This document shows positions 35,166 to 44,880 of a DNA stretch of 64,000 nucleotides, one piece after another. The notes under the pieces were generated by a model. The model was not told where the DNA came from, ran no database searches, and saw only the letters and a list, made by a program, of their open reading frames with translations. The position numbers and the translations under genes are program-made. Source of the DNA: Jejubacter sp036620675 (GTDB taxonomy: Bacteria > Pseudomonadota > Gammaproteobacteria > Enterobacterales > Enterobacteriaceae); NCBI GenBank assembly GCA_036620675.1, contig JAZHEE010000001.1. The stretch is one strand, 5' to 3'. Each line of letters starts with the position of its first letter. The stretch's first letter is position 1.

Positions 35166-37184
35166 TCAGGAAGCCGCGATAAACAGCTCGCGCAGCTGGT
35201 GAATCTGATCGCGCAGTGCCGCCGCCTGTTCGAATTCCAGATCCCTGGCGTGCTGCATCATCTGCTCTTCCAGCTGCTGAATTTTCTGCTGCAGCGCTTT
35301 CGGCGTCATCTCTGCCGCTTCCGCCGTTGCGGCTACCGCCCGGCCGCGACCGCGGCCCTTCGCCCTGGTACGAGCCAGCCCTTCGCCCAGCGCCAGAATA
35401 TCCACCACCTTCTTGTTAAGTCCCTGAGGCACAATGCCGTGCTCTTCATTATAGCGCTGCTGCTTCTCGCGACGGCGTTCGGTTTCGCCAATCGCCTTCG
35501 CCATAGAAGGCGTGATCTTATCGCCGTACAGAATCGCCTGGCCGTTAACGTTACGCGCGGCGCGACCGATGGTCTGAATCAGGGAGCGCTCTGAACGCAG
35601 GAAGCCCTCTTTATCGGCATCAAGAATCGCCACCAGCGACACCTCCGGCATATCCAGCCCTTCTCGCAGCAGGTTTATCCCCACCAGCACGTCGAACTCG
35701 CCAAGGCGCAAATCGCGAATAATCTCCATGCGCTCCACGGTATCGATATCCGAATGCAGATAGCGTACCCGCTCTCCGTGCTCTTCCAGATATTCGGTCA
35801 GGTCTTCCGCCATACGTTTGGTCAGGGTGGTCACCAGCACCCGTTCGTTGCGGGCGGCGCGTTGACGGATCTCCGACAGCAGATCGTCCACCTGAGTCGC
35901 CACCGGTCGGACTTCGATCATCGGATCCAGCAGCCCGGTTGGCCGCACTACCTGATCGATAACATCGCCGCCGGATTTTTCCATCTCGTAATTGCCCGGC
36001 GTAGCAGAAACGTAGATGGTCTGTGGGGCCAGCGCTTCGAACTCTTCGAACTTCAGCGGGCGGTTATCCAGCGCCGAAGGCAGCCGGAAGCCATACTCCA
36101 CCAGAGTCTCCTTGCGCGCCCGATCGCCGCGGAACATGCCGCCTATCTGGGGAATGGTCACGTGGGATTCATCCACCACCAGCAGCCCGTCGGCGGGCAG
36201 GTAGTCGAACAGGGTCGGCGGCGGCTCGCCCGGGCCGCGCCCGGAAAGATAGCGCGAATAGTTCTCGATGCCCGAGCAGTAGCCCAGTTCGTTCATCATC
36301 TCCAGATCGAACTGAGTACGCTGGCTCAGGCGCTGCTCTTCCAGCAGCTTGTCATTGGCCAGCAGTACCCTGCGGCGTTCCGCCAGCTCCTCTTTGATCT
36401 CTTCCATCGCCTGAACGATGCGCTCGCGCGGCGTCACGTAGTGGGTTTTTGGGTAGATGGTATAGCGCTGCACCGTAGACTCCACGTGGCCGGTCAGCGG
36501 ATCGAACAATGACAGCCGTTCCACTTCGTCGTCGAACAACTCCACCCGCAGCGCCACCTCGTCTGATTCCGCCGGGAAGATATCGATAACCTCGCCGCGC
36601 ACCCGGAAGGTACCGCGCTGGAACGCCTGGTCGTTACGGGTGTACTGTAGCTCCGCCAGGCGGCGCAGAATCGAACGCTGATCCACCAGCATGCCAACGG
36701 TCAGGTGCAGCATCATCTTCAGGTAAAGATCGGGATCGCCCAGGCCGTAGATGGCCGAAACCGACGCCACCACCACCACATCGCGTCGCTCCAGCAGCGC
36801 CTTGGTGGCCGACAGCCGCATCTGTTCGATATGCTCGTTCACCGAGGCGTCTTTTTCGATAAAGGTGTCGGAGCTGGGAACATAGGCTTCGGGCTGGTAG
36901 TAATCGTAGTAAGAGACGAAATACTCCACCGCGTTTTCCGGGAAGAACTCCTTCATTTCGCCATATAGCTGAGCCGCCAGGGTCTTATTAGGCGCCAGCA
37001 CCATGGTGGGGCGCTGCAAATTCGCGATGACGTTGGCGATGGTGAAGGTTTTCCCCGAGCCGGTCACCCCCAGCAGGGTCTGATGAGCCAGCCCGTCGTC
37101 CAGCCCCTCGCAGAGGCGTCGAATCGCTTCGGGCTGATCGCCGGAAGGTTGAAAGGCGGAGTGGAGTTTTAACGCTTTGCTCAT
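35166..37184 (-). CDS. uvrB: Excinuclease ABC subunit UvrB
   Basis: Damage-verification helicase of nucleotide excision repair. 672 residues (673 in E. coli). Walker A GVTGSGKT is at 39-46, the DNA-clamping beta-hairpin with YYDYYQPEAYVP begins near 92, helicase motifs DESH, SATPG and QTIGRAARN follow, and the C-terminal UVR domain (QQKIQQLEEQMMQHARDLEFEQAA in two parts) ends the protein. A LexA box lies 80 bases upstream, as expected for an SOS gene. Confidence 0.96.
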   Translation of the reverse strand: MSKALKLHSAFQPSGDQPEAIRRLCEGLDDGLAHQTLLGVTGSGKTFTIANVIANLQRPTMVLAPNKTLAAQLYGEMKEFFPENAVEYFVSYYDYYQPEAYVPSSDTFIEKDASVNEHIEQMRLSATKALLERRDVVVVASVSAIYGLGDPDLYLKMMLHLTVGMLVDQRSILRRLAELQYTRNDQAFQRGTFRVRGEVIDIFPAESDEVALRVELFDDEVERLSLFDPLTGHVESTVQRYTIYPKTHYVTPRERIVQAMEEIKEELAERRRVLLANDKLLEEQRLSQRTQFDLEMMNELGYCSGIENYSRYLSGRGPGEPPPTLFDYLPADGLLVVDESHVTIPQIGGMFRGDRARKETLVEYGFRLPSALDNRPLKFEEFEALAPQTIYVSATPGNYEMEKSGGDVIDQVVRPTGLLDPMIEVRPVATQVDDLLSEIRQRAARNERVLVTTLTKRMAEDLTEYLEEHGERVRYLHSDIDTVERMEIIRDLRLGEFDVLVGINLLREGLDMPEVSLVAILDADKEGFLRSERSLIQTIGRAARNVNGQAILYGDKITPSMAKAIGETERRREKQQRYNEEHGIVPQGLNKKVVDILALGEGLARTRAKGRGRGRAVAATAEAAEMTPKALQQKIQQLEEQMMQHARDLEFEQAAALRDQIHQLRELFIAAS

Positions 37185-37263
37185 GGCGGGCTACCTGATG
37201 GTGAAGAAGTGTGCAAGCCGGAGAGTAATTTTACTCGCCGCGGGCGTTTTTGCCAATCACAAT

Positions 37264-37283
37264 AGCTGGATGGAAACACAGTA
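37264..37283. promoter_or_regulatory. LexA box of uvrB
   Basis: On the minus strand TACTGTGTTTCCATCCAGCT, i.e. CTG-N10-CAG, aligning base for base in most places with the E. coli uvrB operator. Confidence 0.85.
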
Positions 37284-37956
37284 ATTCATCGCTTAACCTT
37301 GTGCCGTAAAGCGAATTCACCGGCAAATATTCGCCGTTTTGCCGCCGCGCTGGATTTTTCACCCCTGCGCCTCTGGTTATCCCCAGAACGGAGGTAAGAT
37401 TTAACATTTGTCAAGTCAGGTGATGAAAGTTTTATTTCTGAGTATGGCGGTTTTATGACAAGGATTGATTTTATTTAACTCATTGATACAAATATAAATT
37501 TAAATAAAGGCGGCTTTGACGCCAATTCAGGCGCGACCCGCGTCTTTTCTTGCTTACCGCACGTTTTCTAACTCTAATACACAAGGTTATCCACAGGAAT
37601 AGTGGATAACTGCTCCGGGGCCACAAACCATGCCGCCTGCCCGAAAACCCTGGTTTGTGTGTGTCGGGCCGCAAAAAAAAGTTTTATGCTTTTTTTTGTC
37701 TCTTTAAGCGCTCGCGACGTATCCCAGTCCGACACCATAAATAACCGCATCTGCACCAAAAAGGCGAAGCTGTCAGCACCGTCGAAGTGCAGCCATCCCC
37801 TCCATAGAACAGCGTAAAACTCTGCATTGTGGCGTCTTGTCCGTTTTTTTAGCGTGTTGTTGCGCTTTTTGTTAACTGGAATAGCTGGCAAGCGATTTGC
37901 ACCGCCTCCGGGTAGCCGCGCATGCGGCGACCAGGCCCTGGCAGAGGAGAGCAGCC
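37284..37956. other. Region between uvrB control DNA and the orphan ATPase
   Basis: No gene is supported in 673 bases. It is mixed in composition, AT-rich at 37400-37560 with TTATCCACAGG and GTGGATAA matches to DnaA-box-like words at 37588-37609, and has several T-runs (37685-37700, 37840-37850). The last 60 bases hold the leader of the ATPase gene. Confidence 0.4.
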
Positions 37957-38664
37957 ATGTTGAGTGTACGCGCAGTGAATCAGTTTTACGGCGATCGCCA
38001 CGTATTATGGAATGTGGATCTGGAACTGGCGCCGGGAGAGTGTACCTGCCTGCTGGGCGAGCCAGGAGCCGGAAAAACAACCCTGGCTAACTGCATTACC
38101 GGCCACCTGCCGGTGCAGAGCGGTGCCCTGCTCTGGCAAACGCCCGGCGGGCCGCCGGAAGATTTGCGTAATATGTCGGTCGCGCGCAGAGCCGCGCTGG
38201 GTATTGGTTATCTGCCTCAGGGCCAGCGGCTGTTTACCCGGCTTTCGGTGGAGCAGAATCTGCATATCGCTCTACGGGCCGTTAACGCCACTCCCCGGGC
38301 GATTCCGCCGCTAATAGACGCCCTGTTTCCGGCGCTCTACGCCGTCCGTCACCTGCCGGCAGGCGCACTGCCCATACAGCTACGCCAGCCGCTGGCGCTG
38401 GCGTTGGCGCTGGTCACCGGCCCCCGGTTGTTGATTCTGGACGAACCATTACGCGCGCATCCTCAGACGCCGCTCGAAGAGATGGCACTGCTGGTGAAAC
38501 GGCTGGTTCAGGAGTTCGGAATGACGGTTCTGCTGGCGGAACGCAGCCTGTCGCTAATCCGCAGAGTGGCGGATCGTTTCTGCTTACTGCACCGCGGACG
38601 TAACCTGGCCCAGGGTGGGCCAGGTCAACTGGATGAACGGCTGCTGGGCTGGATGGCGCCTTAA
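37957..38664 (+). CDS. Orphan UrtE-like ABC ATPase with degenerate signature
   Basis: 235 residues close in style to UrtE, the urea-transporter ATPase (LSVRAVNQFYG, VLWNVDLELAPGECTCLLG, LPVQSG, GIGYLPQGQRLFTRLSVEQNL). Walker A GEPGAGKTT (34-42), Q-loop Q88 and Walker B LLILDEP (158-164) are intact. The signature, normally LSGGQ, reads LPIQL near 138-142, so ATPase activity is doubtful. No permease or binding protein is nearby. ATG at 37957 follows GAGGAGA. The stop overlaps the stop of bioD on the other strand. Confidence 0.8.
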   Translation: MLSVRAVNQFYGDRHVLWNVDLELAPGECTCLLGEPGAGKTTLANCITGHLPVQSGALLWQTPGGPPEDLRNMSVARRAALGIGYLPQGQRLFTRLSVEQNLHIALRAVNATPRAIPPLIDALFPALYAVRHLPAGALPIQLRQPLALALALVTGPRLLILDEPLRAHPQTPLEEMALLVKRLVQEFGMTVLLAERSLSLIRRVADRFCLLHRGRNLAQGGPGQLDERLLGWMAP

Positions 38665-39338
38665 CCGTCGAGCTGCGTTAAATCGAGCCACTGGCCGCCG
38701 GGTGCCGCGGGCTCCGCAAGCCAGGGGATCTCGCCGAGCATCGGCGCCGGTAGCTGCGCACGCAGCGTAGCCAGATATTCCGCATGGCGGCGCCCGGGCG
38801 GCTGCACATCATTGGCGACCCAGCCCGCCAGCCGCAGCCCGGCGCTCTGCACCGCGGCGGCGGTCAGCAGCGCATGATTGATGCAGCCAAGTTTAACGCC
38901 CACCACCAGAATCACCGGTAGCTGCTCTTCCACCACCCAGTCGGAAAAAAAGGTCGTGTCGGACAGCGGTGTAAACCAGCCGCCAGCGCCTTCCACCAGC
39001 ACCCAGTCGGCCTGACGCTCCAGGTCGCGCAGCCCGGCGGACAGCGCGCCGAACGTGATGGGTCTGCCCTCTTCCCGGCTGACAATGTGCGGCGACGTTG
39101 GCTCCAGAAACGTCAGCGGATTCACCTGGGCATAGTCCAGCGCCTGGGTGCTGTGACGCTGCAACGCCAGGGCATCGCCATTACGCACGCCCTCATCGGT
39201 CATCTCGCTGCCGGAGGCCACCGGCTTATAGCCCGCGGTACGCCAGCCCGCCAGAGCGGCGGCCTGCAACAGTGCACAACTGGCGACGGTTTTTCCCACT
39301 TCGGTATCGGTTCCGGTTACAAACCAACGTTTAGTCAC
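38661..39338 (-). CDS. bioD: Dethiobiotin synthetase BioD
   Basis: ATP-dependent enzyme forming the ureido ring of dethiobiotin. 225 residues, as E. coli BioD1. P-loop GTDTEVGKT is near residue 8, with GYKPVASGS and VEGAGGWFTPL. Last gene of bioBFCD; overlaps bioC by 4 bases. Confidence 0.96.
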   Translation of the reverse strand: MTKRWFVTGTDTEVGKTVASCALLQAAALAGWRTAGYKPVASGSEMTDEGVRNGDALALQRHSTQALDYAQVNPLTFLEPTSPHIVSREEGRPITFGALSAGLRDLERQADWVLVEGAGGWFTPLSDTTFFSDWVVEEQLPVILVVGVKLGCINHALLTAAAVQSAGLRLAGWVANDVQPPGRRHAEYLATLRAQLPAPMLGEIPWLAEPAAPGGQWLDLTQLDG

Positions 39339-40087
39339 TTCTCAATCGCTCCATAAAACAGTTGATAGCTCAGGGGGAACTTCCCCTCATGTTGCGGCCA
39401 GGCCAGGGCCAGCGCGTTAAGCTGGCCGCGGGTCAGGGTTCTGGCGGCGCGCCCGTCGTGCAGATGGGTGGCGCCGATGCCCTTCAGTGAACGCATGGCG
39501 CTCAGCGGAGAGTCGAACCAGAGCGTGACCATTGCGCTGTGCCCGCGCATACCCTGGGTACCGGCCGCCGCCATAATCTGCTCTGCGCTCAAAAACCGGT
39601 TAGCGTGGCGCTGGCTGTCCACCGCGCGCCACGCCTGATGCAGTTCCGGCAGCGACCCCTCGCACAGGGTGCTGAACAGCACCCGACCGCCAGGGCGAAC
39701 CACGCGCTTGAGCTCCGCCAGCCCGCGGGACAAAGAGCCGCACCACTGTACCGCCAGATTACTCCAGGCGAGCGCGACGCTGTCGTCCGCCAGCGGCAGC
39801 GCTTCAATATCGCCCTGCACGCAGTGGTGAGCCGCCTGGCTGTCCCTGACCTGCTCCAGCATGGCCGGAGCCAGATCCAGAGCAATCACCTGACTGCCGC
39901 GCTGGCGCCAAAGGCGGCTGAAAAAGCCGGTGCCGCAGCCAGCATCGAGTACAGTGTCCGGTACTCCGTCTCCGGCCTGCTGCATCAGGCGCTGACCGCT
40001 CATGCGCTGCAGTTCGGCGAAACGATCATAGGTAGCGGCAGCCCGCCCGAAGGCGCCGGCCACGGCCTGCTTATTCACGGCAGTCAT
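39335..40087 (-). CDS. bioC: Malonyl-ACP O-methyltransferase BioC
   Basis: SAM-dependent enzyme that methylates malonyl-ACP to start pimelate synthesis. 250 residues (251 in E. coli). Motif I VLDAGCGTGFFS, WSNLAVQWCGSLSRGLAEL, RVVRPGG and SAMRSLKGIGATHLH are conserved. ATG at 40085-40087 lies inside the end of bioF (17-base overlap); an upstream start is less family-like. Confidence 0.95.
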   Translation of the reverse strand: MTAVNKQAVAGAFGRAAATYDRFAELQRMSGQRLMQQAGDGVPDTVLDAGCGTGFFSRLWRQRGSQVIALDLAPAMLEQVRDSQAAHHCVQGDIEALPLADDSVALAWSNLAVQWCGSLSRGLAELKRVVRPGGRVLFSTLCEGSLPELHQAWRAVDSQRHANRFLSAEQIMAAAGTQGMRGHSAMVTLWFDSPLSAMRSLKGIGATHLHDGRAARTLTRGQLNALALAWPQHEGKFPLSYQLFYGAIEK

Positions 40088-41228
40088 GCAGCGCCTCCAG
40101 TAGTGCATCGATATCCTGTTCCCGATGGGCCGCGCTCAGGGTTAGCCGCAGCCGCGCGCTACCGGCCGGCACCGTCGGCGGGCGAATGGCGCAGCACCAG
40201 AGTCCACGCGCCAGCAAGCGCTCCGCCAGCCGCAATGCCCGAAGGTTATCACCGACAATCAGCGGCTGAATGGCCGTCTGCGACTCCGCCAGCTGAAACG
40301 GAAGCTGTGCCGCCCCGCCCCGAAAACGGGCGATCAGCCCCTGTAAATGCTGGCGCAGCGCCTCGCCTTCGGGGGCGCGAATCACCGCCAGCGCCGCCGA
40401 CAGCGCCCGGGCCTGAGCGGGCGGCATGGCGGTGCTGTAAATCAGGTGGCGGGCGAACTGCAGCAGATAATCGGCGAGCGGTTCGCTGCACAACACCGCC
40501 GCGCCGCTGACGCCAAAGGCTTTACCAAAGGTCACCACCAGCAGCTCGGGCCGGATACCGGCCCGGTGGCAGCTGCCGCGCCCCTGTTCACCGGTAACGC
40601 CGATACCGTGGGCGTCATCCACCATCAGCCAGCCTCCGGCGGCGCGAGTGGCGGCAGAGACCTGTGCCAGCGGCGCGCGATCGCCGTCCATACTAAAGAC
40701 ACCTTCGGTTATCACCAGCTGCTGGCCCTCGCAGGGGGCGGCCAGCAGACGGCTTAACGCCGCGACATCGTTGTGGGGAAAGCGCCGCAGCTGCGCCGGG
40801 CTCAGACTGGCCGCTTCCAGCAACGAAGCGTGGCTCAGACGATCGGCCACCAGCCGATCCCCCTTACGGGCCAGCGCGTGGATCACCGCCTGATTGGCCG
40901 CAAAGCCAGAGATAAACAGCAGCGCGCGCGGATACCCCAGCCAGTCGGCAAGGCTCTGCTCCAGCGTCTGATGCGCTTCGCTGTAGCCGGTAACATGGCC
41001 GGAGCCGCCGCTCCCCACGCCGTAGCGCGCCGCCCCATCCTGCCAGGCGGCAATAATCTGCGGATGGCGGCTCAGCCCCAGATAGTCATTGCTGGAAAAG
41101 TTGCGCCACTGGCGATCGCCCCTCTGCAACAGACGGCCGTTACCGCAGGCCAGAGGCTGCCGAACCCGCATACCATCAGTGGCGCGTCGCTCGTTCAGCG
41201 CCGCATCAATACGCTGCGACCAGCTCAT
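40071..41228 (-). CDS. bioF: 8-amino-7-oxononanoate synthase BioF
   Basis: PLP enzyme joining pimeloyl-ACP and alanine. 385 residues (384 in E. coli). The PLP lysine is K236 in VTFGKAFG; NDYLGLSRHP, GSGGSGHVTGY, DDAHGIGVTG and the FISGFAANQA segment are intact. Overlaps bioB by 4 bases (ATGA). Confidence 0.96.
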   Translation of the reverse strand: MSWSQRIDAALNERRATDGMRVRQPLACGNGRLLQRGDRQWRNFSSNDYLGLSRHPQIIAAWQDGAARYGVGSGGSGHVTGYSEAHQTLEQSLADWLGYPRALLFISGFAANQAVIHALARKGDRLVADRLSHASLLEAASLSPAQLRRFPHNDVAALSRLLAAPCEGQQLVITEGVFSMDGDRAPLAQVSAATRAAGGWLMVDDAHGIGVTGEQGRGSCHRAGIRPELLVVTFGKAFGVSGAAVLCSEPLADYLLQFARHLIYSTAMPPAQARALSAALAVIRAPEGEALRQHLQGLIARFRGGAAQLPFQLAESQTAIQPLIVGDNLRALRLAERLLARGLWCCAIRPPTVPAGSARLRLTLSAAHREQDIDALLEALHDCRE

Positions 41229-42268
41229 AGCGCTGCCGCGTCGTACCAGGGGGCGCTGGCATCGGCGCGTTCGATCTGGCGGGTCAGTCGTTCCTGCTGT
41301 TCGTTATCGCCCGCCTCGACGGCGCGAGACTGGGGATTCAGCCCCAGCTTACGGAACAGCTGCAGGTCTTTGTCCTCTTCCGGGTTCGGCGTGGTCAGCA
41401 GCTTGCAGCCGTAGAAAATCGAGTTGGCCCCGGCCATAAAGCACATGGCCTGGGTCTGTTCGTTCATCTGCTCGCGCCCGGCGGACAGGCGCACATAAGA
41501 GCGCGGCATCATAATGCGCGCCACGGCGATGGTACGGATGAAATCGAAAGGATCGACATCGTCATTTTCCGCCAGCGGCGTCCCTTTCACTTTCACCAGC
41601 ATGTTGATCGGCACGCTTTCCGGAGGGGTGGGCAGATTCGCCAGCTGTAGCAGCAGACCGGCTCTGTCTTTCACCGTCTCCCCCAGACCAACGATACCGC
41701 CGGAGCAGACCTTAATACCGGCATCGCGCACCCGGTCAAGGGTATCGAGCCGCTCCTGGTAGCTGCGGGTGGTGATGATATTGCCGTAGAACTCCGGCGA
41801 GGTATCCAGGTTGTGGTTGTAGTAATCCAGGCCGGAACCCGCCAGACGCCGGGCCTGCTCGTCGCTGAGCGTCCCCAGGGTCATACAGGTTTCAAGGCCC
41901 AGCGCCTTCACCCCCTGAACCATCTGCTCAAGGTAAGGCATATCGCGGTCGCTGGGGTTCTTCCAGGCGGCCCCCATACAAAAACGGGTCGATCCGGCAT
42001 CCCGGGCCTGACGGGCGGAAGTCAGCACCTGTTCGACCTCCATCAGCTTTTCCGCCTCAAGCCCCGTCTTATAGCGTGCGCTCTGGGGACAATATTTGCA
42101 GTCTTCAGGGCAGGCGCCGGTCTTGATTGACAGCAGCGTGCTCACCTGCACCTGACGCGGATCGAAATGCTGGCGGTGCACCTGCTGCGCTTCGAACAGC
42201 AGATCCAGAAACGGTTTTTCGAACAGGGCGTTAACCTGCTCCATTGTCCAGCGAGTGGGATGGGTCAT
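41225..42268 (-). CDS. bioB: Biotin synthase BioB
   Basis: Radical SAM enzyme inserting sulfur into dethiobiotin. The CxxxCxxC cluster is C53, C57 and C60; YNHNLDTSPEFYG, CSGGIVGLGE and the 2Fe-2S arginine region (SYVRLSAGREQMNEQ) are present. 347 residues against 346. First gene of bioBFCD, divergent from bioA. Confidence 0.97.
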   Translation of the reverse strand: MTHPTRWTMEQVNALFEKPFLDLLFEAQQVHRQHFDPRQVQVSTLLSIKTGACPEDCKYCPQSARYKTGLEAEKLMEVEQVLTSARQARDAGSTRFCMGAAWKNPSDRDMPYLEQMVQGVKALGLETCMTLGTLSDEQARRLAGSGLDYYNHNLDTSPEFYGNIITTRSYQERLDTLDRVRDAGIKVCSGGIVGLGETVKDRAGLLLQLANLPTPPESVPINMLVKVKGTPLAENDDVDPFDFIRTIAVARIMMPRSYVRLSAGREQMNEQTQAMCFMAGANSIFYGCKLLTTPNPEEDKDLQLFRKLGLNPQSRAVEAGDNEQQERLTRQIERADASAPWYDAAAL

Positions 42269-42312
42269 GAGCCTCTCCAGGGGGTGTTGTTTCTTTCGGT
42301 TTTTGGTTATTC

Positions 42313-42346
42313 TTGTAAACCTAAATCTTTTTAAAATGGTTTACAA
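42313..42346. promoter_or_regulatory. BirA operator between bioB and bioA
   Basis: TTGTAAACC and its complement GGTTTACAA separated by 16 bases, the biotin-repressor operator. It covers the overlapping divergent promoters, so biotinyl-AMP-bound BirA can repress both bioA and bioBFCD. Confidence 0.93.
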
Positions 42347-42354
42347 GTTCGCTT

Positions 42355-43644
42355 ATGACCCCTGCCGATCTCGAATTCGACCGCCAGCATATCTGGCATC
42401 CTTACACCTCCATGAGCCAGCCACTGCCCACCTGGCCCGTTGTCGCCGCCCGGGGCTGCGAGCTGGAGCTTTCCAGCGGCGAGCGGCTGGTCGACGGCAT
42501 GTCTTCCTGGTGGGCCGCGATTCACGGCTACAATCACCCGCAGCTCAACGCCGCTCTCACACGCCAGATGGCGCAGATGTCCCACGTGATGTTCGGCGGC
42601 ATTACCCACCCGGCGGCGGTGGAACTGTGTCGGCGTCTGGTAGCGATGACGCCCGCCGCGCTGGAGTGCGTATTCCTGGCGGATTCCGGTTCAGTGGCGG
42701 TGGAAGTGGCGATGAAAATGGCGCTGCAGTACTGGCAGGCGAAGGGCGAACCGCGTCAGCGTTTTCTCACCCTGCGCAATGGCTACCACGGCGACACCTT
42801 TGGAGCGATGTCGGTTTGCGATCCTGATAACTCAATGCACAGCCTGTGGCGCGGCTATCTGCCGGAAAATCTGTTTGCCCCGGCGCCCCAAAGCCGTTTT
42901 GACGGCGAATGGGATGAGCGCGACCTGGTGGGTTTCGCCCGTCTGATGGCCGCCCATCGCCGTGAGATTGCCGCAGTGATTCTGGAGCCGGTAGTTCAGG
43001 GCGCGGGGGGTATGCGGATGTGGCATCCCGAGCTGCTGCGCCAGATTCGCCGCCTGTGTGACCGCGAAGGAATACTGCTGATTGCCGACGAAATCGCCAC
43101 CGGCTTCGGGCGTACCGGTAAGCTGTTCGCCTGTGAACATGCCGATATCAGCGCGGATATTCTGTGTCTGGGTAAGGCGCTGACCGGCGGTACCATGACG
43201 CTCTCCGCCACCCTGACCACCCGCCACGTGGCGGAGACGATCAGTAACGGCGAGGCGGGCTGCTTTATGCACGGCCCCACCTTTATGGGCAACCCGCTGG
43301 CCTGCGCGGTGGCCTGCGAAAGTCTGGCGCTGCTGGAGCAGGAAGACTGGCAGAGCCAGGTGGCGGCCATTGAAAGCCAGCTGCGTCAGACCCTGCTGCC
43401 GCTAATCGATGAACCGGAAGTCGCCGACGTGAGGGTGCTTGGCGCCATCGGCGTAGTGGAAACCCATACGCCGGTAGATATGGCGGCTATCCAGCGCTTC
43501 TTCGTCGAAGCCGGAGTCTGGATCCGCCCCTTCGGTCGCCTGATCTATCTGATGCCCCCCTACGTTATCACGCCAGAGCAGCTAAACCGGCTGACCAGCG
43601 CCGTTGCTGCCGCGCTGCGTCAACCGACACTTTTCCAGCGCTGA
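42355..43644 (+). CDS. bioA: Adenosylmethionine-8-amino-7-oxononanoate transaminase BioA
   Basis: PLP transaminase that uses SAM as amino donor to make 7,8-diaminononanoate. 429 residues, as in E. coli. PLP lysine K274 (LGKALTGG), DSGSVAVEVAMKMALQYW, GYHGDTFGAMS and ADEIATGFGRTG are clear. The ATG is only 8 bases after the BirA operator, with no good ribosome site, as expected for a very short leader. Confidence 0.96.
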   Translation: MTPADLEFDRQHIWHPYTSMSQPLPTWPVVAARGCELELSSGERLVDGMSSWWAAIHGYNHPQLNAALTRQMAQMSHVMFGGITHPAAVELCRRLVAMTPAALECVFLADSGSVAVEVAMKMALQYWQAKGEPRQRFLTLRNGYHGDTFGAMSVCDPDNSMHSLWRGYLPENLFAPAPQSRFDGEWDERDLVGFARLMAAHRREIAAVILEPVVQGAGGMRMWHPELLRQIRRLCDREGILLIADEIATGFGRTGKLFACEHADISADILCLGKALTGGTMTLSATLTTRHVAETISNGEAGCFMHGPTFMGNPLACAVACESLALLEQEDWQSQVAAIESQLRQTLLPLIDEPEVADVRVLGAIGVVETHTPVDMAAIQRFFVEAGVWIRPFGRLIYLMPPYVITPEQLNRLTSAVAAALRQPTLFQR

Positions 43645-43705
43645 GACCATCACTCCCGGTGGATGCACTACACTTCAGGCAGTCGTCCTCAACCGGGAGA
43701 AAACG

Positions 43706-44386
43706 ATGAAAATACTTATGGTGCTGACCTCGCACGATAAACTGGGGGATACCGGCAAAAAAACCGGCTTCTGGCTCGAAGAGTTCGCCGCCCCGTTCTA
43801 TGTTTTTCTCGACGCCGGTCTGGCCATTACCCTGGCCTCTCCCGCTGGCGGCCAGCCGCCGCTCGATCCCAAAAGCGACCAGCCGGACGCCAGGACCGAA
43901 GATACCCGCCGCTTCCGCGCCGACCCGGAGGCGAAAGCGGCGCTGGCCGCGACCCGCAAGCTTGGCGACATCCGCTCCCGGGACTACGATGCCCTGTTTT
44001 ACCCCGGCGGCCACGGCCCGCTCTGGGATCTGGCGCAGGATCCCGACTCCCTGGCTCTGATCGAGCAGTTCTGGGCGGCGGGCAAACCGGTGGGCGCGGT
44101 CTGCCACGCTCCCGGCGTGCTGTACAAGGCCCGCAAGCCTGACGGCTCGCCGCTGGTGGCTGGCAAGCGGGTTACCGGCTTTACCAACAGTGAAGAAGAG
44201 GCAGTCGGACTGACCCGGGTGGTTCCCTTCCTGGTGGAAAATGCGTTAAAACAGGCAGGCGGCCTGTTTGAACGCACCGACGACTGGGGGGCTTTCGCCA
44301 TCACCGACGGCCATCTGGTCACCGGGCAGAACCCGGCCTCTTCGGTTGTTGCCGCACAAGAGTTGTTAAAATTATTAAAGCGCTAA
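43706..44386 (+). CDS. DJ-1/PfpI family protein (type 1 glutamine amidotransferase-like)
   Basis: A 226-residue protein of the DJ-1/ThiJ/PfpI superfamily, closest in style to the Hsp31-like class. The nucleophile elbow AVCHAPG has C133 followed by H134, with acidic residues at E25-E26 (GFWLEE) and YPGGHGPLWDL near 99-109. Such proteins act as glyoxalase III, deglycase or chaperone; which applies here cannot be told. GGGAGA precedes the ATG. K-12 has no gene here. The next gene, ybhB, starts 17 bases later, so they may be co-transcribed. Confidence 0.85.
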   Translation: MKILMVLTSHDKLGDTGKKTGFWLEEFAAPFYVFLDAGLAITLASPAGGQPPLDPKSDQPDARTEDTRRFRADPEAKAALAATRKLGDIRSRDYDALFYPGGHGPLWDLAQDPDSLALIEQFWAAGKPVGAVCHAPGVLYKARKPDGSPLVAGKRVTGFTNSEEEAVGLTRVVPFLVENALKQAGGLFERTDDWGAFAITDGHLVTGQNPASSVVAAQELLKLLKR

Positions 44387-44403
44387 AGTAACAAGGAGTC
44401 AGA

Positions 44404-44880
44404 ATGAAACTCTTTAGTGAAGATATCACTGACGGCGCAAAGCTGCCGGAACGCCAGGTATTCAATGGTATGGGCTACAGCGGCGAGAACCTCTCCCCCC
44501 ACCTGGCGTGGGACGAGGTGCCAGACGGTACGAAAAGCTTTGTGGTGACCTGCTTCGATCCCGACGCCCCTACCGGATCCGGCTGGTGGCACTGGGTAGT
44601 CGCGAATCTGCCTGAAGATACTCGCGAACTGCCGCCCGGTGCGGGTTCTGGCGCGGCGCCGCTGCCCGGGGGAGCCATCCAGACCCGTACTGACTTCGGC
44701 ACGGCCGGATACGGTGGTGCCGCGCCGCCGCAGGGCGAAAGCCATCGCTACATTTTTACCGTTCACGCGCTGGACGTTCCGGCCATAGAGGTGGACGAGA
44801 ACGCCAGCGGCGCCATGGTGGGCTTTAACGTTCACTTCCACTCGCTGGGCCAGGCCAGTCTGACCGCCTGGTATATTTAA
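44404..44880 (+). CDS. ybhB: PEBP/Raf kinase inhibitor-like protein YbhB
   Basis: 158 residues matching E. coli YbhB (158), a cytoplasmic member of the phosphatidylethanolamine-binding protein family. The anion-binding site motifs FDPDAPTGSGWWHWVVANLP (51-70) and the later HRYIFTVHALD are present. Biochemical role in bacteria is not settled. AAGGAG precedes the ATG. Confidence 0.94.
   Translation: MKLFSEDITDGAKLPERQVFNGMGYSGENLSPHLAWDEVPDGTKSFVVTCFDPDAPTGSGWWHWVVANLPEDTRELPPGAGSGAAPLPGGAIQTRTDFGTAGYGGAAPPQGESHRYIFTVHALDVPAIEVDENASGAMVGFNVHFHSLGQASLTAWYI

Noticed and set aside
37588..37609. DnaA-box-like words (TTATCCACA and GTGGATAA)
   Set aside because: Two near-adjacent words without further boxes, an AT-rich unwinding element or replication genes do not support an origin.
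42255..42827. 190-codon plus-strand frame covering the BirA operator and the start of bioA
   Set aside because: It is out of frame with bioA, whose product matches E. coli from its own ATG at 42355.
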